Shown here: piece after piece, positions 46,841 to 47,760 of the stretch
Layout of the letters: every line of letters begins with the position of its first letter
How positions within the stretch are numbered: position 1 is the stretch's first letter
Origin: Lapidilactobacillus gannanensis
GTDB taxonomy: Bacteria; Bacillota; Bacilli; Lactobacillales; Lactobacillaceae
Direction of reading: 5' to 3'
DNA: 47,760 bases
Assembly (NCBI RefSeq): GCF_003946675.1
Contig: NZ_RHOT01000018.1
Span: 1-47,760, forward strand
Notes under the pieces: model-generated
What the model was told of the DNA's origin: nothing
Database searches by the model: none
Seen by the model: the letters and a program-made list of their open reading frames with translations, nothing else
Translations under genes and position numbers: made by a program

Positions 46841-47685
46841 TCCATCATAGGCACCCGAGCGGCTACCTGAGTCAATTAAATAACGGGGTGTGTCATGTAC
46901 TCTGGCTTTCATTTCTAAGTAACCATAACCAGGCCCAACAATTGTTTGAACTGGCGTATGGCCAGTGACAATTATTCGGCCAAGTTCATTTTCATGCCAA
47001 GTCCCGCGCCAACGACCATCAGCAAAAAAGTAGTCATTGCGAATCCACAGTAAATCATCACGATGTTGTTTAGCCAGATCATTTTCCCAGCAAATACCGA
47101 CATGTACAGCCAAAATTGACTCATTTGCCAAATAATTGGTAACTGACTTAAAAAATCTGTGTACTGTTGGAGTGGTGGTTGATTTAAAGCGTGCGCGATT
47201 GTTGCCAAATCTTTTTTAGTAATCCCCAGTTTTGGCCAAGTTGCCAAGCCACCGTTAGCTTGCCACGTCCGGGCAATGAAATCATTACGACGCGCCGTTT
47301 GAATCCAGAAATCTTCGTGATTGCCCAGAAGCGCAATATCATGGTGTTCAAGTACACGTTCACGAATAATTGCTAGCGTCTGAATTGGATCAACTGCCGA
47401 ATACTCAACGTGATCACTAAATTTACGCTCATTAAGGCCATCAATATAATCGCCTAAAAAAATAATTTGGCTGTCCGCAATGATTGGATCAGACAATAAA
47501 ACCGTCAAATCATCAGCGGCACCATGAATATCACCAATAAAAGTTAGATTACTCATGCGCTCACCTACTTACTAATTGATAATCTCATTATACCAAGTTA
47601 GCGGTGAGACTCAGGCTACTAGGCTAGCTAGACCAGACAAGAAATCATCATGATGGCGCGCATTAAAAAACACTGACGGTTACTA

Positions 47686-47760
47686 GGGTCCGTCTGAAAA
47701 CTACTTAAGTAAGATGCAAATTGAGGCAATGTAGACCGTAGCCAGATAAACATGAGCGAG
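47686..47760 (-). mobile_element. Probable end of an IS5-like insertion sequence (partial)
   Basis: At the window edge the minus strand encodes LAHVYLATVYIASICILLK and a stop at 47701-47703, which resembles the C-terminal helix of IS5-type transposases. Directly beyond the stop comes TTTTCAGACGGACCC, a plausible terminal inverted repeat. The remainder lies outside the window, so this is a tentative call. Confidence 0.4.

Larger units (their letters stand above)
46667..47556 (-). pseudogene. Metallophosphatase, frameshifted and with a replaced C-terminus
   Basis: Calcineurin-like (PPP-type) phosphatase: FIGDIHGAADDL, FLGDYIDG, LLGNHEDF are intact up to LSQLPIIWQ. The second half (NESILAVHVGICWEN, VTGHTPVQ, YLIDSGSRSGAYDGGIFA) is in another frame; adding one A to the CAAATG run near 47120 joins them exactly. 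After GIFA (near 46829) the frame runs through repeat copy F and the malL operator region for about 54 extra residues, so the native end is lost. ATG at 47556, TATAAT box at 47587-47592. Substrate unknown. Confidence 0.8.

Overview
The window looks like the chromosome of a low-to-moderate GC Lactobacillaceae member. The evidence is the gene order radA-yacL-gltX-cysS-mrnC-rlmB-sigH-rpmG-secE-nusG-rplK-rplA-rplJ-rplL, the short 4.5S-type SRP RNA between tadA and dnaX, a malolactic locus (mleS, mleP, mleR), and a maltose phosphorylase regulon with ABC-type maltose uptake. I cannot assign genus or species from the sequence alone.

Layout. (1) 1-2.9 kb: a PTS cellobiose IIB gene with a near-consensus promoter and a 23-bp dyad, then the tsaB-rimI-tsaD group (t6A tRNA modification). 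(2) 2.9-4.5 kb: a folate ECF S-component gene (folT) behind a tetrahydrofolate riboswitch, and an acyl-ACP thioesterase. (3) 4.5-13.2 kb: the replication and repair cluster dnaX-ebfC-recR-yaaL-tmk-darA-holB-yabA-rsmI, preceded by tadA and the SRP RNA, plus a PucR-type HTH protein that converges on rsmC. (4) 13.4-26.3 kb: L10/L12 and L11/L1 operons with an L10 leader attenuator and two similar stem-loops before rplK and rplA, nusG/secE/rpmG, a SigH/ComX-type sigma factor, rlmB, mrnC, cysS, gltX, yacL, radA and dut. (5) 26.6-34.0 kb: a GNAT gene with rpiA, mleP-mleS divergent from mleR, a small membrane protein, a second GNAT gene and an NCS2 purine permease. (6) 34.4-47.6 kb: the maltose/maltodextrin regulon in three transcription units (malE-malF-malG-malA; malP-pgmB; malL-nplT plus a broken phosphatase gene), then a frameshifted metallophosphatase gene. 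(7) The right edge: probably the end of an insertion sequence.

How the genes work together. MalEFG, which has no ATPase gene here, imports maltose or maltodextrin. NplT and MalL trim the oligosaccharides. MalP splits maltose to glucose and beta-glucose-1-phosphate, and PgmB converts the latter to glucose-6-phosphate. All three units carry the same 14-bp operator 12-13 bp upstream of the -35 box, which suggests one LacI-type regulator (MalR, not in this window) acting from an upstream, activator-like position.

The least explained feature is a family of palindromic elements with conserved ends (AAACGTGTTC ... TCACAC) and changeable stems. Three copies are in tandem between sigH and rpmG, with compensatory stem changes. 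Five more lie right after the stop codons of minus-strand genes. One of these (near 46.8 kb) has replaced the 3' end of a phosphatase gene. Three single-base frameshifts in two phosphatase genes, within an otherwise intact window, suggest local gene decay.
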